DNA of 64,000 bases from Periplaneta americana (GCF_040183065.1 NC_091122.1:160933955-160997954), one strand, 5' to 3'; positions 1-10,815 are shown, numbered from the stretch's first letter. Notes: generated from the letters alone by a model not told the origin. Program-made: numbers and translations.

Positions 1-47
1 TTTTCATCTAAAAATAACTACCTGAACTACTCGGAGACTAAATGTAC

Positions 48-1413
48 GCGTTCACTACATCACACTCGGGCAGGGCATAGTTGAGCCCCACGGTCAGATA
101 AAATGCAGCAGATAAAAAAGTGTCCCTGTTTTGTGGGCGTAGTTGCGCCCCGTTCCCATCAGGTAGAGAAAAGGGCATGGCATAGTTGCGCCCCGATGAA
201 ATAGATAGAGAAAAAGATACTACGGAAACTCGAGCCTCGTAATCAACCAACCTTACTGATTTCTTATGCGATTTAATATTCATTATCGATACTGTTAAAA
301 TGAACACCATGAAGTTGGCAGTATTTTATTAACTGTTTTTCTACTGTTTATGCAGTGATTATCGATAGCCTACCGTTAAAAAGAACACCATGAAGTTGGC
401 AGTACTTTATTAACTGACATATTCAAATGAGTGAGCCGTTGGAATATGGGACCTTAGCAGTCTTGACATTTTATTAGTGATTTTCACACCGTCTGTGGCG
501 TATAGTGAGGTTAATTTAAAATGAATGTTAAGTTTAGTGAAAAGGGTAAAGATTTAATAATTCACAATGGTTCTAAGATTCAATTTTCGAAACTCTGTAC
601 TGTAGGGTTAAGATATCAATGTACAAACAAAAAATACAGCTCATTTATTGTGTGTGAGCGATAAAAAAGTGTTATTTTAAATAGTAAAATTGATAATATG
701 CTAGCCCTATCTGATTTCAATGCAGCTATCACTGTAATATTTGTAAGTAATTTGTTTATATTATGACAATCACTTTCGTGTGTACTATGCCCATCGGGGC
801 GCAACTATGCCATGTCCATTCTGCTACCTGATTTCTTCGGGGCGCAACTATGTCATGTCCCTTTTGCTACCTGATTTCTTCGGGGCGCAATTACGCCATA
901 CCGTCACACGCAACATATATTTTAAGTGGAGTGCGTTCACTGTAACGGCTCTATTTCATCGACTCATCGGATTCCCTATTAGGTGTTTGGTTTAAAACAT
1001 AGGCCTACTGTATGGCGTACGATATTGACATTGAAAACAGAGGAATTTTGAGGTTAGACCTATTAATTGTGAGTGATAGCGAAGAAGAAATTGTAATTGC
1101 TTCATGCTTAATAATAGAAGGAAAAGAAACGAAAGAGGTATTGGTTAACTTACATAATATATGTAAGGAACGACTTGATTACTGTAATCAGAATGCCTCA
1201 AATTATTATATAATTCCTCTTAGTTTTCTACAAGCGGAAGTTCCATTTTGGCCCGACACTGAACATGGCATAACGTAATATTAACAGTTGAGCAATTACA
1301 ATAATTGATTTATTAAAGAAGGCCATGATAGCACACATCGGAAAAGTTGCTTCTCCGAGAATCGTGGACGGATTTACTCATAGCCGACGCGTGAGATACG
1401 ACGTAGTGAACGC
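48..1413. repeat. Unclassified DNA-element region with inverted motif clusters
   Basis: The motif GGGGCGCAACTATGCC lies in clusters facing each other: three variants on the minus strand at about 75-205 and three on the plus strand at about 797-900, the latter in a roughly 46-bp repeat. Between them a stretch around 286-340 is repeated at 361-416. A short sequence CGCGTTCACTAC at 48-59 returns inverted at 1402-1413 and, diverged, near 930-945; a related end sits at 3490-3532. This resembles the subterminal repeats and termini of a non-autonomous DNA transposon. I could not find a target duplication, so the outer limits and the superfamily are open. Confidence 0.4.
1012..1278 (+). pseudogene. 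Possible PIF/Harbinger transposase N-terminal fragment (88 aa)
   Basis: An 88-residue ORF opens at an ATG and contains an acidic patch (SDSEEEIVIASCLI) followed by a diverged HNICKERLDY block. The arrangement recalls the start of PIF/Harbinger (ALP1-like) nucleases, where an acidic leader precedes a VHxIxxxRxxxGEY motif. After that block the match is lost, and no DDE catalytic region follows, so it would be an N-terminal remnant only. It lies between the motif cluster ending near 905 and a terminus-like sequence near 1400, which fits an element interior. Similarity is weak; a chance ORF is a real alternative. Confidence 0.35.
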
Positions 1414-1485
1414 GGCTACTTAACAATTATATAGTTTCATAGTTTAAATTACATGTCTAAAAATAATATGTATAGACAAGGTCAG

Positions 1486-1560
1486 TTAAAATGGAACAAT
1501 TACAAATAACTTTATTGTCAAACGCCTGGCATTAGAAAACAATAACAACAACAATTACAA
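1486..1560 (+). repeat. 3' tip of an I-type LINE
   Basis: The last codons read ITLLSNAWH then stop, followed by a CAA-rich tail. The same end (MTLLSNAWH, stop, CAA tail) closes the I-type LINE on the minus strand at 49203-50475. Only about 70 bp of the family are present, so it is a severely 5'-truncated insertion. Confidence 0.6.
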
Positions 1561-1661
1561 AGAGATTGTAATAAAAAAAATCGGTCAAGGTTATAAAAAG
1601 GATTTAAAATTAACCAACTATAGGTGTACAATTTGAGACCAGCTCTGCTTAAATTAAAAAT

Positions 1662-2289
1662 ATGCAACAGTAACAAATATAAATGACACTCGGGAGGAAA
1701 TTAAACGCAGAATAAATATGGGAAATGCGTGTTATTATTCGGTTGAGAAGCTCTTATCATCCAGTCTGCTGTCGAAAAATCTGAAAGTTAGAATTTATAA
1801 AACAGTTATATTACCGGTTCTTCTGTATGGTTGTGAAACTTGGACTCTCACTCTGAGAGAGGAACATAGGTTCAGGGTGTTTGAGAATAAGGTGCTAAGG
1901 AAAATATTTGGGGCTAAGCGGGATGAAGTTACAGGAGAATGGAGAAAGTTACACAACACAGAACTGCACGCATTGTATTCTTCACCTGACATAATTAGGA
2001 ACATTAAATCCAGACGTTTGAGATGGGCAGGGCATGTAGCACGTATGGGCGAATCCAGAAATGCATATAGAGTGTTAGTTGGGAGACCGGAGGGAAAAAG
2101 ACCTTTAGGGAGGCCGAGACGTAGATGGGAGGATAATATTAAAATGGATTTGAGGGAGGTGGGGTATGATGATAGAGACTGGATTAATCTTGCACAGGAT
2201 AGGGACCGCTGGCGGGCTTATGTGAGGGCGGCAATGAACCTTCGGGTTCCTTAAAAGCCATTTGTAAGTAAGTAAGTAAGTAAGTAAGT
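1662..2289 (+). pseudogene. RTE-like LINE, 5'-truncated 3' end (copy A)
   Basis: The reading frame 1718-2254 gives 178 aa of the thumb and C-terminal region of a non-LTR reverse transcriptase: RRINMGNACYYS, YGCETWTLTLREE, GHVARMGESRNAYRV and GRPRRRWEDN, ending LRVP and stop. After a short 3' UTR comes a (TAAG)n tail at about 2264-2289. The catalytic palm with YADD is absent because the copy is 5'-truncated near 1662. The frame is otherwise open, so this is one of the youngest copies here. The clade is probably RTE-like, judging from the tetranucleotide tail and C-terminal domain, but I cannot place it firmly. Confidence 0.8.
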
Positions 2290-2473
2290 GATTGAAATTT
2301 ATTTGCAACCTTCAGTGACATTTGAAAAAAAAAATGTTTGCGATTTTGCAAGTCTATAAGTTATATTAAAATCATTTCCTTCTCTTGTGTGATAAAAATG
2401 AATATCATTTCTAAATGTTAAAGTTGGAAGACTGTTACAAAATTAATTCTAGATTATATAAATTTATTAAGTC

Positions 2474-3308
2474 ACTAGCCGTACCCGTGCGCTCCGCTGC
2501 ACCCGTTAGAAATAAATATAAAGTAATTACATAATTAAAATAGTACATTTGATCCAGGGAACATTCATGTTTGATATAAGGATAAATCGTTTATTAATGT
2601 TACTTAATTTAAATTATATTAAAAAATTAAAATGCGATCATTTTGATCCAGAGACCACTCATTTGGTCATAAAAATTATTTTAGGAAATACAGGAAACGA
2701 ATGTACAGAATAGCCTATCAAGTTTTCTGTGCATAAGAAGCTATTTTAATCTTACCTGCCCTCGATTCACTCAGAAGTTACTGTAATAACATTATAGCAT
2801 TATGTCCATCTAGAGAAACTACACTTTCCAATGGTGAATTAATAATTAATTATACAAATCGGTTAATTTAGCTTCCGATATTACTTCATTTAATACAGAA
2901 ACATTATCTGTAGGCTATCTTTCATAGCTTTGGATTGTTGTTGTCCAAAACCCCTTATAGACGAAGTCATTTGTTTTTTAATTCATTACACCGCCTTAGA
3001 TGGCAGTTATTTTAATTTTAAAACTCATTTATCTCATTAAATATCAGTCCTATCAAAATTTTTAAAAGAATAAAACGTATCGGAAATTATTTTTAAAGAA
3101 ACTTTTGTTATGTAACATTTTTCACAAAAATCAATAATAAGCGAGATATTTCGATTTATTTAATTCAGGTCCCCTTATAAACCCCCCTTTTAAATAATGT
3201 ATTTCCAATGCCATATAGCCTAAAATCTAAGTTACAACGAAGTTAATTTATATTCCAATTTTCATCGAAATCCGTTCAGCCATTATCGCGTGAAAAGGTA
3301 ACAGACAT

Positions 3309-3343
<35 letters not shown>

Positions 3344-3474
3344 TACAAACAAAAATTTCGAAAAAGCGATTTTCGGTTTCAGGGTGATTAATTATATATG
3401 TTAGGACCAATTATTTTTGGAAAATCGAAAATTACCAGAAAAATTTCGGCTACAGATTTATTATTAGTATAGAT
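2474..3474 (+). repeat. 1-kb interspersed repeat, family E1, copy 1
   Basis: The copy starts ACTAGCCGTACCCGTGCGCT and ends in TTATTATTAGTATAGAT. A nearly identical copy lies inverted at 4813-5794. Near its 3' side it carries ATCCGTTCAGCCATTATCGC, then a (GACA)n microsatellite at 3306-3342. No coding frame is recognisable. Ends without clear inverted repeats argue against a simple TIR transposon; a Helitron-like or retrotransposon-derived element is possible, and I leave it unclassified. Confidence 0.7.
3306..3342. repeat. (GACA)n microsatellite
   Basis: About nine ACAG units sit inside the 1-kb repeat copy 1. The inverted copy at 4813-5794 has only a degenerate version at about 4950-4965, so the tract expanded in this copy or shrank in the other. 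Confidence 0.9.
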
Positions 3475-3654
3475 GATTGTTCTCCGTTCCTTGCGATTCG
3501 TCAGATGAGTGCGATACGATGCAGTGAACGCGTCCTTTATTCAACGTTTCTCATTTCGCCATCTGTCAACACTAATATAGGCACGAAAATGTAATTTTCT
3601 GTTTTTACGTACCAACGTGGTAAATCAGAACACCTATTTCATTTTATTATAGTG

Positions 3655-4471
3655 ACAGGTCTTAGATTTTAGCAGAAAATCCACAAACGATTAGGGAAAA
3701 CACGGAAATTTTATTTGAAGCAAGTAAAGCGATTGGTTTGGAAGTAAATCCCGAAAACGCAAAGTATATGATTATGTCCTGTGATCAGAATATTGTACGA
3801 AATCGAATATAAAAATTGGAGATTTATCCTTCGAAGAGGTGGAGAAATTCAGATATCTTGTAGCAACAGTAACGAATATAAATGACACTCGGGAGGAAAT
3901 TAAACGCAGAATAAATATGGGAAATGCCTGTTATTATTCGGTTGAGAAGCTTTTGTCATCTAGTCTGCTGTCAAAAAATCTGGAAGTTAGAATTTATAAA
4001 ACAGTTATATTACCGGTTGTTTTGTATGGTTGTGAAACTTGGACTCTCACTTTGAGAGAGGAACAGAGGTTAAGGCTGTTTGAGAACAAGGTTCTTAGGA
4101 AAATATTTGGGGCTAAGCGGGATGAAGTTACAGAACAATGAAGAAAGTTACACAACGCAGAACTGCACGTATTATATTCTTCACCTGACATAATTAGGAA
4201 CATTAAATCCAGACTTTTGAGATGGGTAGGACATGTGGCACGTACGGGCGAATCCAGAAATGCTTATAGAGTGTTAGTTGGGAGGCCGGATGGAAAAAGA
4301 TCTTTGGAGAAGCCGAGACGTAGGTGGGAGGATAATATTAAAATGGATTTGAGGGAGGTGGGATATGATGATAGACTGGATTAATCTTGCACAGGATAGG
4401 GACCAATGGCGGGCTTATGTGAGGGCGGCAATGAACCTCCGGGTTCCTTAAAAGCCATTTGTAAGTAAGTG
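3655..4471 (+). pseudogene. RTE-like LINE fragment (copy B)
   Basis: Same family as copy A but starting further 5', in the segment just after the YADD motif (a diverged match to PQTIRENTEILLEA and KYMIMS is visible from about 3670). The frame 3839-4141 encodes EKFRYLVATVTNINDTREE through FGAKRDEVTEQ, then a stop; the C-terminal region continues to 4451 with further lesions and a short GTAAGTAAGT tail. It lies between the two inverted copies of the 1-kb repeat, in the loop of that potential hairpin. Confidence 0.75.
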
Positions 4472-4812
4472 AGACATGTCTTAGAAACTTAAACAGTGTG
4501 TAGAGTGCATTGTATTTTAGAACAGCTTAGCTGTAAGGAAATTATTAATGTTGAATTAGTTTTATCAACGATGCATAAAGAAAAATGTGCTTGAAGCTTG
4601 AAGAGTATTGCTTCAGCAGTGGGTTGAAGGACACGCAATTTTAGCAACTGATGGTGTTTCAATATTCTTATGTATAACAGAAAAACCATCAATAATAGTA
4701 AATTTTTAGTGTATATGTCGTGGTTTTTAAATGCATACTTACATGCATATTTGACTGTTTTTTAGGTCATATGAATTCTCTCCCTAATCAAAGAGATTAA
4801 TTGCATCATGAC

Positions 4813-5794
4813 ATCTATAGCCTATTAATAAGAAATCCGCAGCCGAAATTTTTCTGGTAATTTTTGATTTTCCAAAAGTAATTGGTCCTTACATATATAA
4901 TTAACCGCCCTGAAACCGAAAATCGCTTTTTTGAAATTTTGTTTGTATGTCTGTCTGTCTCTCTGGATGTTTGTTGCCTTTTCACGCGATAATGGCTGAA
5001 CCCATTTATATGAAAATTGGAATATAAATTAAGTTCGTTGTAACTTAGAATTTAGGCTATATGACATTCAAAATATTTTATTTAAAATGGAGGTTATAAG
5101 GTGGCTTGAATTAAATAAATCGAAATATCTCCCTTATTATTAATTTTCATGAAAAATATTCCATAACAAAAGTTTCTTTAAAAATAATTTCCGATAAGTT
5201 TTATTCTATGCAAAATTTTGATAGGACTAATATTTAATGAGATAAATGAGTTTCAAAATTACAATAACGCCATCTAAGACGGTGTAATGAAATAAAAAAC
5301 AAATGACTTCGTCTATAAGGGGTTTTGGACAACAACAATCTAAAGCTATGAAACATAGCCTACAGAGAATGTTTCTGTGTTTGTATGAAGTAATATCGGA
5401 AGCTAAATTAACCGATTTGTATAATTAATTATTAATTCACCATTGGAAAGTGTAGTTTCTCTAGATGGACATAATTCTATAATGTTATTACAGTAACGTC
5501 TGAGTGAATCGAGGACAGGTAAGATTAAAATAGCTTCTTATGCACAGAAAACTTGATAGGCTATTCCGTACATTCGTTTCCTGTATTTCCTAAAATAATT
5601 TTTATGACCAAATGAGTGGTCTCTGGATCAAAGTGATCGCATTTTAATTTTTTAATACAATTTAAATTAAGTAACATATTAAATGATTTATCCTTCTATC
5701 AAACACGAATGTTCCCTGGATCAAATGTCCTATTTTAATTATGTAATTATATTTATTTCTAACGGGTGCAGCGGAGCGCACGGGTACGGCTAGT
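4813..5794 (-). repeat. 1-kb interspersed repeat, family E1, copy 2 (inverted)
   Basis: Read on the minus strand this matches 2474-3474 over its whole length, from ACTAGCCGTACCC at 5794 down to the ATAGATG end near 4813. With copy 1 it forms a long inverted repeat around a 1.3-kb loop. Confidence 0.7.
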
Positions 5795-6075
5795 AATATA
5801 ATAAAAGAAGAAAAATAATTAAATATACGAAAACAGCGGAAGAATTGTCTATTCAGAATCGCAGATCATAAGAGAGCCAATAAACATCAGATCCGTAAAG
5901 AGAGATTCCAGCCTTCTTCTACACCTTGCATTGTGTCAGGTAAGGAAATTTCCAAGTGTCACGCTGTGTCAAAAATTGTTGTATGAACAATGAAATTGTT
6001 TTCTAAAAAGTTATGTTACGTCAGATCTTATCTACCATAAGTGAAATCCCATTGCGATAAAGAGAAGCATTCACG

Positions 6076-6112
6076 TTTATAAGTTCGGCAGCTCAGACCT
6101 GTTTACTACATT
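6076..6112 (+). promoter_or_regulatory. Candidate core promoter of peptide gene 1
   Basis: TATAAG at 6078-6083 is followed by GGCAGCTCAGAC (6087-6098) and a possible initiator near 6105, 27 bp after the TATA. The paralogous gene has TATATAG (38481-38487), GGCAGTTCAGAC and a possible initiator at 38508 with matching spacing. Conservation between paralogues is the main support; the start site is inferred. Confidence 0.45.
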
Positions 6113-6140
6113 CACGAAGCTGAAGGCAGAACTAGAAGAA

Positions 6141-6371
6141 ATGATTCGGTCGGTCTGTGCTACAATACTTCTGCTGCAACTGCTGACATCTGTGAACGAG
6201 GTGAAGAGCCATTCTATATGTTATGAAGGATCATGTTTCAAGTCGTGTCATGGAGGTTCTTTTTGTTACATCGGAGAGAAGTGTACAGTTCCTACCGATT
6301 GCTCAGAGAAGAATTGTGGAGAAGCGTGTTTGCCTCTTGACATAATTTTCTTGAAATTTCCTTCTTCGTGA
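6141..6371 (+). CDS. Small secreted cysteine-rich peptide (gene 1)
   Basis: The product is 76 aa. Residues 1-23 (MIRSVCATILLLQLLTSVNE...) form a signal peptide with a leucine-rich core, so the peptide should be secreted. The mature part has eight cysteines at residues 27, 32, 36, 42, 48, 54, 59 and 63, an even number consistent with four disulfides, then a hydrophobic cysteine-free tail. I recognise no named family; an antimicrobial, salivary or gland peptide is possible, but nothing in the sequence decides this. The start is chosen because the paralogue at 38559 begins with the nearly identical MIGSVCA. A TATA box lies about 60 bp upstream and AATAAA is at 6438-6443. A MITE begins 50 bp beyond that signal. 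No intron is visible; a further exon cannot be excluded. Confidence 0.65.
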   Translation: MIRSVCATILLLQLLTSVNEVKSHSICYEGSCFKSCHGGSFCYIGEKCTVPTDCSEKNCGEACLPLDIIFLKFPSS

Positions 6372-6437
6372 TTTATTGTGTCGTTATTCTCATTAAAATG
6401 TTTTGTTAATTCAACATCTTATTGTAAGAAATTTTAT

Positions 6438-6443
6438 AATAAA
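6438..6443 (+). terminator. Polyadenylation signal of peptide gene 1
   Basis: AATAAA lies 67 bp after the stop codon at 6371, in an AT-rich 3' flank and before the MITE that begins at 6492. Confidence 0.5.
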
Positions 6444-6491
6444 CATAGTTTAGTGTCAAGAAAAATTTATATTGAAGTTATAAAATTTGTA

Positions 6492-7595
6492 CAGGGACAT
6501 CATTTTATTTTTACTTCAATTTTTATTGTACCTGAGTTTTTGAATGTACTTCACTCCCACCCCTCCTCCTAATGAAGTTCAACTGTCCTCCACAAAGAAT
6601 CAAGGCCGCATATAATAAACAGCACTGAGTTAGTGAGTATAGTACATTCCAGAAATATATTCGCGTTTTCCAGTGACGAGAGCTTTCAATATTGAATCAT
6701 ATTTTCGCACAGGTACTGTCGTCCGTTTGCCTACGTCGCATCCCGATTTCCCCCACCTGCTTCTGCACGCCCCTCTGTAAAAATTGGGCTGTCTTAGCTC
6801 TTTTCTGAAAACATTAATTTCTGTTATGAATTGGACGTCTACGTAATATTATACAACTGTTTGAAATAACTTAAATAAAAGGACCTCGTTAAGTAATTAA
6901 CTGTCACGTGATTTCCCCCCCCCCTTTCTATGATCCTGCGGCATAATCACTTGGACGGACAGTAGATAGCATGCCTGAGTAATTTTATCTGTGCGGGTCG
7001 AGCAGAAGTGAAGATTGAATTTACAGTACGTAAGGTACTCTTTTATAGAGTAGGTACAGAATTATTTCAACATGACTTACTAGTACGAAGGACGAAACTG
7101 GCAATTGGAATTAGATGCTATAGTCTATAGTGCGATAATATGCACAAAAAACTGCAGCCTGTATCGAAATGAACGGCCACCATTTTAACAAATGTGTTTA
7201 AATATCCATATTATGATTATTTTTCAGTCTAACTTCATTCTCTATATTGTACGCTAATGTGCTGTAGACAATATAATACACACTGCATAATGAATACGTC
7301 CGCATGGATAACTCAGTTCGTGAGTAAAAACACTTATTCTTAATACTGTACTGCATTTTGATTAAACAAAAATCTAATGAAAATTATCGAACTCAAAATC
7401 GCGATATTTCCTGGTTTACGTAAATGGATGAAGTACTTTTCTTCCCTCCTGTACCTAATAAAGTGATGTTTGTGTTTTACGCCAGTATCATCGAACTCCA
7501 GTCGTGGAAGGGGGTAGCGAACGGTGTTTCCGGTTCTCTAAAGGTATAGCCAGGTTAATATTAAAAATGTTAGTAAAAATAAAATTATGTGCCTG
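6492..7595 (-). mobile_element. CAGGGACATC MITE, copy 1
   Basis: A 1.1-kb non-autonomous DNA element. Its ends are inverted copies of CAGGGACATCATTTTATTTT (right end diverged) and each is flanked by TA, as for Tc1/mariner-type transposons. It matches 35894-36981 read on the other strand and the array at 54624-57235. No transposase frame is present. It sits just past the poly(A) signal of peptide gene 1. Confidence 0.85.
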
Positions 7596-7624
7596 TATTA
7601 TTCAGAACTGGAGTGTAGCATTAC

Positions 7625-7806
7625 CACAATCTAGTATATACAGTCACGAAGCTTGAGTTTTGAGGGTACTAGGAACAATAGACTACGCCGGTACTATTTC
7701 GCATCGTCTGTAATGAGCCGATAGTAGTGAACCTAATGGTCAGCAACTATCTATGGATGTATATTTACTACGTATTGAGCTTCGTGACTGTATATACTAG
7801 ACTGTG
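7625..7806. mobile_element. P-element-like MITE (182 bp)
   Basis: The ends are inverted copies of CACARTCTAGTATATACAGT running on into CACGAAGCT. Flanks are GCATTAC (7618-7624) and GCATTGC (7807-7813), a 7-bp target duplication with one mismatch. The same termini bound the 1.1-kb element at 61641-62771, which carries a THAP remnant; this short form is therefore probably a deletion derivative of a P-like transposon. Confidence 0.75.
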
Positions 7807-8140
7807 GCATTGCTGTCTTAACCATAGATTACTAAACTTCTATTGGACAAACATTATTACAGTAGAGCGTCCCGTTTAGGCACAGTAAAAACGGGGGCGG
7901 TAAACTGCACACACGTTTCAGGTATATGACCTAAAAGAAGGTGATTTACACACATGTAATTTGCACACACCGATTTTGGATATGTAATCTCCACACTCAA
8001 ACAACCCAGGTAATAAAAGCAGGATGTAAATTGCGCACAGAGCTACAATGGCATATATTTACTTTGAACATATTCACTATTACAATAGTAACGTATTAAC
8101 CAATAATTTATATTGGTAGGTGGTATTTTGCTCGCTTAAT

Positions 8141-8394
8141 TTCATTTTAGTAGGTTATTTTACGACACTTTATCAACAGCTTTGGTTATTTAGCGTCTGA
8201 ATGAGATGAAGGTGATAATGCCGGTGAAATGAGTCCGGGGTCCAACACCGAAAGTTACCCAGCATTTGCTCATATTGGGTTGAGGGAAAACCCCGGAAAA
8301 ACCTCAACCAGGTAACTTGTCCCGACCGGGAATCGAACCCGGGCCACCTGGATTCGCGGCTAGACGTGCTAACCGTTATTCCACAGGCGTGGAC
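8141..8394 (-). repeat. tRNA-derived SINE (family S), full-length copy
   Basis: On the minus strand the unit starts with a tRNA-like head containing GGTTCGATTCCCGG (B box), continues through TCAACCCAATATGAGCA and GGACCCCGGACTCATTTCAC, and ends in AAATAACC plus a short A-rich tail. TGCTCGCTTAAT at 8129-8140 is repeated at 8395-8406, a 12-bp target duplication typical of LINE-mobilised SINEs. Confidence 0.85.
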
Positions 8395-8887
8395 TGCTCG
8401 CTTAATGAATTCTATTCGGGATATAGGCTATGGCCCTCATTAAAACCTTTTATATTTCTCTCCATAGTTTCTTTTCTCCTTAAGGAGCAATTATTTTTAA
8501 TTTTTGCAACAGTAGATATCCCCTGAATGTTCACGTATGTGTATATTTGAAATTCAATTAACCTATTTGTAAAAGTATAAATATCTGCATGAGCAGAGTA
8601 AAATGTCTTGTTGAATCTACTATGAAAATACGTACAGGCATTAATTAGTTGTACGCTGCAAGCTTTCTGTTTCAGCTGCTCAGATTGAAGGAGGAAAGGT
8701 AGCGTCATCGTCTACATAGCTGTCTACTAGTCACAAAAGTTATCTAGTCTTTCATCTTGTGGCTTAATGACCACTAAATCAGATACAAAATAGTCGGAAA
8801 TCTCATGTGGGTTTAAAAATAGTAGACTGGATACAAGTTTTAACCATCTGCCTATTTCAGAATCACTTTTATATTTGAATAATATTG

Positions 8888-9051
8888 AAAATTGGATCGG
8901 TGTCGGTTAGAGTTCCCGAGTAGCTCAGTGGTAGAGCGTTGGTACGTTAAACCAAAGGTCCCGGGTTCGATACCCGGCTCCGGAACAATTTTTCCCTCGA
9001 AATTATTCAAATCAACTTTACAGGGAGTTATACCTGAAATCTTGATTTGCA
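8888..9051 (+). repeat. tRNA-like SINE unit, Asn-like head (unit 1)
   Basis: A tRNA-shaped head occupies about 8911-8985: D-arm AGCTCAGTGGTAGAGC, anticodon stem TTGGT/ACCAA with loop ACGTTAA, and a TFC arm GGGTTCGATACCC. Position 33 is C, not the universal T, and the acceptor stem has a mismatch, so I do not call a functional tRNA. The tail AATTTTTCCCTCGAAATTAT continues the unit. It is repeated at 9173-9336. Confidence 0.65.
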
Positions 9052-9172
9052 TAATACACGTCACTGTTCGTTAACAGAAAGCCACAATTTAAGTCACACG
9101 GAGTTAGTGTGCACTCGAAGTTGGTTGCTTGACGGTTGTCAGCCCACTTTGAGGTCTGTGGATATAGAGGGA

Positions 9173-9336
9173 AAAATTGGATCGGTGTCGGTTAGAGTTC
9201 CCGAGTAGCTCAGTGGTAGAGCGTTGGTACGTTAAACCAAAGGTCCCGGGTTCGATACCCGGCTCCGGAACAATTTTTCCCTCGAAATTATTCAAATCAA
9301 CTTTACAGGGAGTTATACCTGAAATCTTGATTTGCA
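9173..9336 (+). repeat. tRNA-like SINE unit, Asn-like head (unit 2)
   Basis: Practically identical to 8888-9051 over 164 bp and in the same orientation, offset by 285 bp with a 120-bp unrelated spacer. Near identity over both tRNA-like head and tail indicates a recent tandem duplication or two insertions from one source. Confidence 0.65.
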
Positions 9337-9351
9337 CTTTTATATTTCTTT

Positions 9352-9894
9352 ATGCTCGACCATGCCGAAATGTACTAATTATACACCCGGTAGCAGTCCT
9401 TTAATGCATGTCATTAAAGTACACCTACTCATTAAAGTACAGGTCTTCAGCCAATGATAACTCAGCTTACATGTGTTCATCCAATGACAAGTCAGCTTTG
9501 TACCGTTATTATTCTCGGATATGCAATCGAAAGAGAATTAGCGAAAAGTCACGGAGGCTGGAAATCCAATACTGTCGCAGAAGGTTATGTTCTGTTACTA
9601 TAATAATTAGCGTTAATTGTAAATAACATTCAAATAAATTCAATTTGTCATCTCGTTTTTCAATGTCGAATTCAATAATCAAGGTTATAATATTATAATA
9701 TTATCAAGTTTAACGGGACTACGTCAAGGTCAATGACATTATTGTTCCTCGGAAAAAATCAATACTTTCGTGTCTGCGCACATCTTACAATTCACGACCT
9801 AGAACAAGGTCACTTCCGATCTTGTCAGATACCTACAAATAAAATGTATGCATCTGAATACTGGTAATTTCAAGTTGGAAATATGGTCGAGCAT
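9352..9894. mobile_element. Unclassified 543-bp inverted-repeat element
   Basis: TTTATGCTCGACCAT at the left end is mirrored by ATGGTCGAGCATAAA at the right. The interior has two copies of a CCAATGA-type motif and AT-rich stretches and no coding frame that I recognise. A separate palindromic stretch follows at 9910-10016. A target duplication is not clear. Confidence 0.5.
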
Positions 9895-9905
9895 AAAAAG
9901 TCGTA

Positions 9906-10016
9906 TGAAACTCGCCTATAATGGTAATTAAGAAGCTCGTATGAAAATTATGAAACTCGCTTGCGCTCGTTTCGTAAATATCCATACTCACTTCTTAATT
10001 ACCTTCATTATAGGCT
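9906..10016. repeat. Short palindrome
   Basis: CTCGCCTATAATGGTAATTA on the left pairs with TAATTACCTTCATTATAGGC on the right across a loop of about 50 bp. It may be a small MITE or the remnant of one. Confidence 0.5.
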
Positions 10017-10320
10017 CGTTGCATAATGTACTATTATGAAAGCATATTTTTTTTATTCTGACGAAGCCAAAATTGACTTGGGTGGAATCTACATCCAATG
10101 ATATTGGCCTCACTCCATACAACGTTTATTGCAGCATGGATAACACTTGTAAACAACTGTGTTCAAGGGTCAATACTTTATCTTGAACTGCTGCGTAACT
10201 ATCCGTCCAAGACAGTCTAACTCGTACAGTAAGTCTCTCTTTCTACTACAAGCTGCTTAAGTCAATTGTGCTTGTCAGTCGTAACATTGCGTTCGATTTA
10301 TATGTCATTTATTAAAAAAA
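10017..10320. other. No feature recognised
   Basis: AT-rich sequence inside the Mutator-like element; no conserved frame or repeat end seen. Confidence 0.5.
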
Positions 10321-10815
10321 ATAACTCGAGTCATGCTGTGTGTAATTTACATACGACCTAGGTTTTGTTGCGTGTGCAGATTACATACCACAAGTCTATA
10401 GCAAAGGCATGGAAAAAAATATACCTGAAAAGTGTGTGTAGTTTACCTCCGCCCCAGTAAAAACGTAAACAAAGTGCAGTTAACGTGTGTGGGGAGGACG
10501 AGCCGTACGATAAACACTAGGGATGCACAAGATTTTAATTACAACATTTATGGCGGAGCATTAATTGAAATTATATTTTCCAAAAACACACAAAACAAAA
10601 GAACACAAATTGCATAACGTTATCACATACAAATTTTAACGAACAAGCAATTGTAACGTTGAACTAATTCAATATAACAAAACAAATTTTGATACTTATA
10701 TGATGTTGCTTTCAAGCAGCATTTTTTACGCTCATGATTTTCATTCTCTGTACGACTAACATAATATCACCGTCTTTTGTGGCCGAATATTAACAAAACT
10801 ACATTACTGTAATTA

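Larger units (their letters stand above)
7894..10455. mobile_element. Mutator-like non-autonomous element with 10-bp target duplication
   Basis: AGTAAAAACG at 7884-7893 is repeated exactly at 10456-10465. The ends are inverted copies of GGGGCGG, an AGG gap, then TAAACTRCACACAC and TTTCAGGTATAT. Variants of GTAAATTGCACACA recur near both ends (for example around 7905, 7950, 8030, 10330 and 10375), as expected for subterminal transposase-binding repeats. A 9-11-bp target duplication points to the Mutator superfamily; no transposase frame is visible. A SINE, two tRNA-like SINE units and another inverted-repeat element lie inside. Confidence 0.6.

Noticed and set aside
8911-8985. Functional tRNA-Asn gene
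   Set aside because: C at position 33, a mismatch in the acceptor stem, and repetition with conserved non-tRNA tails point to a SINE.
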